From: Lepidodermella squamata
Lineage: Eukaryota; Gastrotricha
DNA: 64,000 nucleotides
Assembly (NCBI GenBank): GCA_047495785.1
Contig: JBLDXI010000017.1
Span: 3,596,001-3,660,000 of the forward strand
Direction: 5' to 3'
Shown here: positions 61,101-64,000 of the stretch, in pieces
Layout of the letters: each line of letters opens with the position of its first letter
How positions within the stretch are numbered: position 1 is the stretch's first letter
Position numbers and translations under genes: made by a program
Notes under the pieces: model-generated
What the model saw: only the letters and a program-made list of their open reading frames with translations
Told to the model about the DNA's origin: nothing
The model's database searches: none

Positions 61101-63802
61101 ACGTGGATCAATATTCAATTTTTAATTTTGAATCAGATTTTTTGAAGTCAAATCCATATCAATATAAAATGAGGCCAAATGACTATTCACGTTTATTAGC
61201 TAGCGGCTAAAATGCGGTTAAAAACGCATTAAAATACCAAAAATGTATTCAACTCACAGATGAGGAAGTTGGCTTTCGACGATAACCGCTTGGCCACGGC
61301 GATCAGAATTCGGCCGTCGAATGCAGAGAACTGGCTCCTGTTAAATTAAGATCAGACAAACATTAATTCCAAGCTTAGACGTTACATAACTTGAGGCTAC
61401 TGAAGTCTCACAACACTTCACCTGTTGGCCGACATTATTTTGCCGGCAAATCTGAATTGAAAATGCGGAAGAAGCGGTGGAACCAGAACGCGGCAAAGAC
61501 GCGGATCTGTATCCACTGCTCGTTGACTGCGACGACAGATTTACGAACATGGTGTGGTAAAATTATAGTATATTAAAAGCTGACACGGCTAATGAAACTT
61601 CGTTTTTTTACGTATACAAGCTAGAAAATAATAGTCAATGGCGCACAGCGCTTAACTTGCACTAATTGACATAAATAAATAGGTAACTAAGTTAAATTGT
61701 CGTTTTCTGCGATTCAAGCGGCTATCACATGGCTTAAAAGTAACGCGTCATGACTGGTCACTTGACGCAAGTGGTCACTTCTCAATGGCGTATGGCGGCT
61801 ATATGAATTTTGTCCGCACTCGTCAAAAAGCGCACAGTGATGATTTTTGACGCGAAGCCAAATAGTTGCAACATTCACAAGCGCGCCCAGGTGCTCTGAG
61901 CCCTTTCTGCTAGCGCTAAAAATGGAAAACGCTATCTAATTGCACCCACATAAATGCAAGCTGCCGCGACTTAGGAAGTGCCAAAACGTCGAACGCTATC
62001 TTGACAATGCTAATGCCGCGATATAAGCGCAAATAAAATCAGTCTGAATTTCATTGTCAAGATTGAAGCCAGCAACGTAAAGTCAAATAATCAGACCTAT
62101 TTCATATTTTATACTGCCACTACGAGTTTCTACAACACAGATAATTCACATGCCTTTAGAGACACCTGGCAATTACCAGCCTTAGTCTCTCTACCGTTGG
62201 CCCGTGACTATCGGAACAGCGACAGGTGAAAAATAAATGGATGATACAGAAATCTCCACTAACAAACCTGTTTATTTTCACCGTAAAAGAACCACTTGTC
62301 GATCCAGCATTTTGTCAATTTATCGGCCATTTGCTCACTGCACTGTAGCCGCTCAGTAATTGTACTCTGTAGGCCTAATCCCGAGTCCTGTAACGCAAAA
62401 AACTGTCTTATCCGAATGAAACTCAATACTAACACTAACCAAGTGAGTTTTCGCTAAAATTTCTCGCAGACGATAAATTTCTTGCCGAAGTTCGCGAATT
62501 AGTCTGACATTTGGATCCTAATTCGATCGATGAAAAACAACGTTATAACAGCAAATAAACATTTTTGCGGATCTACCTCATTCACAGAGGGAATATTAAC
62601 GATTGCTTTAGCTCGTTGAGCGTACAGAAGAGTGCTGAGCGATTCTGTGTAGTTCGACGAGGCTGGCGATATGGCTATTGTTTTTCAGAGAAATATTTTC
62701 ACATTCTTGAAGTTTCGGCGTTTACTTACTAGCGACCATGACGGTTTTCGCTGAACCGCCCAGTGATCCCCGCAGAAGCCAAGTTAGAACAGAATCGCGA
62801 TACGGAATAAACGTGGGCCGCTGTGGTTGTTGACGCGCCGGCGACGACATGTAACCGGAACTACTCGACGCCGTAGCGATCGAATCCAAGTCGGTTGGAC
62901 TGCTATTAGCGCCCCGCTCGGCTATAACGGCGTAAACATGAAAATAAACAAACTGATGAGTGTCACAATGTTAAACACTTACCCAACGCCGTAATTACAT
63001 TTCCGAGCGTTATTAGCGAGCGATTAATATTGCTGCCTTCTTTCATCCGCTCTTTCGTGTAAACTTCGTTTGGCGAGCCTCGCTCGGATCCCGCTAAATC
63101 GACCAAATTAACACGACTCACCATTTCAGAAGGCAGGCCATCGACGATTGACGCCTGGCTGAATGTTATCTGAGCAACGGGCAAATATAAAATAAGCCAT
63201 AAATAAGCAAATATGGGATCAACCTGAAAGATGGCATGACTCCGACTGCTGTATGCATGCATGTGAGTCGCGGCGGTTATCCTAACAAAAATTAAGGCGA
63301 AATTACGTATGCTTTTCTTCCACTTGTCGAATTAACCTTCTCTGATTTCCCTTGTCAATCAATTTCCGAATTTCATTCAAATCACGAACAACGAAAGTAG
63401 ATAAATCTGTAATTGACGAAAAACTCAATGAAATAGCTCAGTGAAGCTCATTGGCGAACCTTCAACAAATGGCCCGGTTTTCGGATGCTCGCGAACTTTT
63501 AGCGAAAACCTCTCTTTGCCGACCGGACTCCGCAACAGATCGCGAACGCGTTCGTTGTAAATTTCGTAGTAACTAGCTTCAACCTTGTAAGTAACAGCAG
63601 TTTCACTATCAGCAGCAGCCATCGTTTCATCGAACACGCGTGAGAAGATAACTTCACAAATGCGTGGTGTCAAGCCCGGATTTTCATTTGTTCCCATCAT
63701 TGTGAACGTTTTTCCTGTTCCGGTTTGACCGTACGCGAACAGGCAAGCGTCATAACCATCGAACGCCGACTGCAAGATGTCAAGCCCCAAATCCTGGAAC
63801 AC
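40165..63802 (-). CDS. Giant kinesin-3 (STARD9/KIF16A-KIF16B-like), 5,755 residues in window, N-terminus beyond right edge
   Basis: Seventeen exons: 63802-63460, 63406-63337, 63281-63224, 63169-62983, 62921-62730, 62674-62577, 62517-62440, 62387-62268, 61337-61258, 61013-60910, 59415-59278, 59221-59148, 59054-58840, 56158-56013, 55644-41954, 41893-41823, 41767-40165. All phases close; total 17,268 bases. Motor: [45 protein letters not shown], an insert before [13 protein letters not shown] as in STARD9, and [71 protein letters not shown], closest to KIF16 types. Family members walk to microtubule plus ends (KIF16B: endosomes; STARD9: centriole/spindle). The rest, about 5,100 residues, is disordered. 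No START, PX or PH domain seen. Least certain junction: exon 13 end (58840), chosen because AAG|gtttgc has the only good phase. Confidence 0.85.
46690..46815 (-). repeat. Cysteine-cluster segment 2 of the giant kinesin tail
   Basis: About 38 residues with 15 or so cysteines in C-S-C, C-C and C-x2-C spacings, introduced by SSRRCTT. It comes after the second beta module, whereas segment 1 comes before the first, so the order is mirrored. Confidence 0.7.
47165..47270 (-). repeat. Beta-strand-like module, copy 2, in the giant kinesin tail
   Basis: Reads [21 protein letters not shown], then A, a serine run and L-R-I-Q (first 20 residues given in part). It aligns with copy 1 without gaps over about 28 residues, sharing ELE, I-x-G-x-T, TI-LPTA and IQ. 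Confidence 0.75.
47350..50880 (-). repeat. RSRSxSPG / RPxSR repeat region of the giant kinesin tail
   Basis: About 1,170 residues in which RSRS-type motifs ([23 protein letters not shown] and variants, about twenty) alternate with RPPSR, RPASR, RPTSR or RPLSR motifs, usually 25-60 residues apart. Linkers between are acidic and differ from unit to unit. The serines before proline are candidate sites for proline-directed kinases, and the RS dipeptides for SR-protein kinases. Confidence 0.85.
52470..52575 (-). repeat. Beta-strand-like module, copy 1, in the giant kinesin tail
   Basis: Reads [20 protein letters not shown], then A-Q-S and a short V-K-I-Q. Alternating hydrophobic positions suggest a small beta hairpin standing out from the disordered surroundings. 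Copy 2 lies at 47165-47270. Confidence 0.75.
53415..53530 (-). repeat. Cysteine-cluster segment 1 of the giant kinesin tail
   Basis: About 35 residues with a cysteine every second to third position (pattern C-S-C-x2-C-x2-C-x2-C-x2-C), rich in Ser and Thr and preceded by SSRRGTS. It resembles segment 2 at 46690-46815 in composition and in the preceding SSRR. Possible metal-binding or palmitoylated cluster; function unknown. Confidence 0.7.
55027..55070 (-). repeat. Glycine run (GGN repeats) in the giant exon
   Basis: Coding strand is an interrupted ggn repeat giving about a dozen glycines, then AGGVGRR. Low-complexity linker. Confidence 0.9.
55431..55450 (-). repeat. CAG run encoding glutamines at the start of the giant exon
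   Basis: The plus strand reads tgc repeated; on the coding strand it gives seven glutamines after SQESA. Pure repeat, so length variation between individuals is likely. Confidence 0.9.
56159..58839 (-). other. 2.7-kb intron of the giant kinesin gene
   Basis: Sense strand (minus) is T-rich and CG/GC-word rich, like the long LL5 intron. A frame at 56520-56380 (minus) is open and plausible ([20 protein letters not shown]) but lacks an acceptor, so it was not added as an exon. No independent gene supported. Confidence 0.6.
59416..60909 (-). other. 1.5-kb intron inside the FHA domain of the giant kinesin gene
   Basis: Bounded by gtgagt after A-D-I-G and ctcacag before the next FHA strand. No gene seen within it; same skew as the other long introns. 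Confidence 0.7.
61338..62267 (-). other. 0.9-kb intron of the giant kinesin gene
   Basis: Separates the coiled neck exon (ending GENKQ) from the exon beginning EPVLCIRR. A Ser-rich minus frame at 61550-61341 has no start or donor that fits. AT-rich; nothing else seen. A small extra exon cannot be excluded, though phases close without one. Confidence 0.6.
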
Positions 63803-64000
63803 CTGAGGAAAGACAATGGATTTTCATGTTGTATTTGCAATTTTAGCTCAGTTTTGTTTACAACTCATCGCGGATGCCGCGATGGCCGAAATAATCAAAA
63901 ATTAATCAAGTCAAAACGAACTTGCGCCCTTGCATTACTTCATAACGTAAAAGCTCACTGATGTCGTGCGATGCATCCCTCTAGCATCGAGGCTGCACGC
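63803..64000 (-). other. Intron (partial) upstream of the first visible kinesin motor exon
   Basis: Acceptor tctttcctcag ends at 63803. The remaining 190 bases show no frame matching the N-terminal motor segment (V-x-VRVRP), so that exon lies beyond the window. Confidence 0.6.

Noticed and set aside
1-64000. tRNA, rRNA, CRISPR, prokaryotic operon or complete transposon
   Set aside because: None seen on either strand by eye; a tRNAscan/Rfam and repeat-library search would be needed to exclude small or decayed copies.

Overview
This is a stretch of invertebrate animal (metazoan) nuclear genome. Every recognisable gene is split by GT-AG introns, most only 50-60 bases long, and the gene set is animal: chromokinesin, LL5/PHLDB, dynamitin, Rif1, AF10, PEMT, a MANEC protein and a STARD9/KIF16-type kinesin-3. 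Very short introns, a tightly packed same-strand gene pair that looks like an operon, and chordate-like content (PEMT, PPP1R14, STARD9-like kinesin) would fit a compact-genome lineage such as an appendicularian tunicate, but the phylum cannot be fixed from this window. Nothing bacterial, viral, ribosomal or CRISPR-like was seen. Exon models below were built by hand from reading frame, splice consensus and family resemblance; all the multi-exon models I report as confident close with consistent phases.

Layout, left to right. 1-509 (-): N-terminus of a secreted MANEC-domain protein running off the left edge. 1826-2961 (+): a PPP1R14/CPI-17-like PP1 inhibitor. 3843-4680 (-): CCDC124. 4744-5355 (-): a small protein that looks like a retropepsin fold with its catalytic Asp lost; it sits 63 bases upstream of CCDC124. 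6694-9785 (+): a short kinesin-4 (KIF4-like) with the C-terminal cysteine-rich domain. 9786-14802: long non-coding stretch. 14803-21890 (+): LL5/PHLDB homologue with C-terminal PH domain. 22490-23882 (-): dynamitin (DCTN2). 23883-25826: no gene recognised. 25827-32440 (-): Rif1, 18 exons. 32982-33109: near-perfect inverted repeat. 33964-36706 (+): AF10/MLLT10. 37161-37590 (-): unrecognised small gene. 37937-39074 (-): PEMT.

The right third (40165 to beyond 63802, -) is one gene: a kinesin-3 of the KIF16A/STARD9-KIF16B type whose motor and FHA domain are encoded by small exons, followed by a single 13,691-base exon and two more exons. In this window alone it encodes 5,755 residues, and roughly the first 90 residues of the motor lie beyond the edge. 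The tail is Ser/Pro/Arg-rich and disordered, with about twenty RSRS-type motifs, two cysteine-cluster segments and two copies of a beta-strand-like module arranged in mirror order, and no START, PX or PH domain that I can see. This is the most striking item in the window.

Functionally the window is rich in microtubule genes (kinesin-4, LL5, dynactin p50, giant kinesin-3) and has two PP1 partners (the PPP1R14 inhibitor and Rif1) and two chromatin factors (Rif1, AF10). I infer no joint regulation from this beyond the CCDC124 pair.
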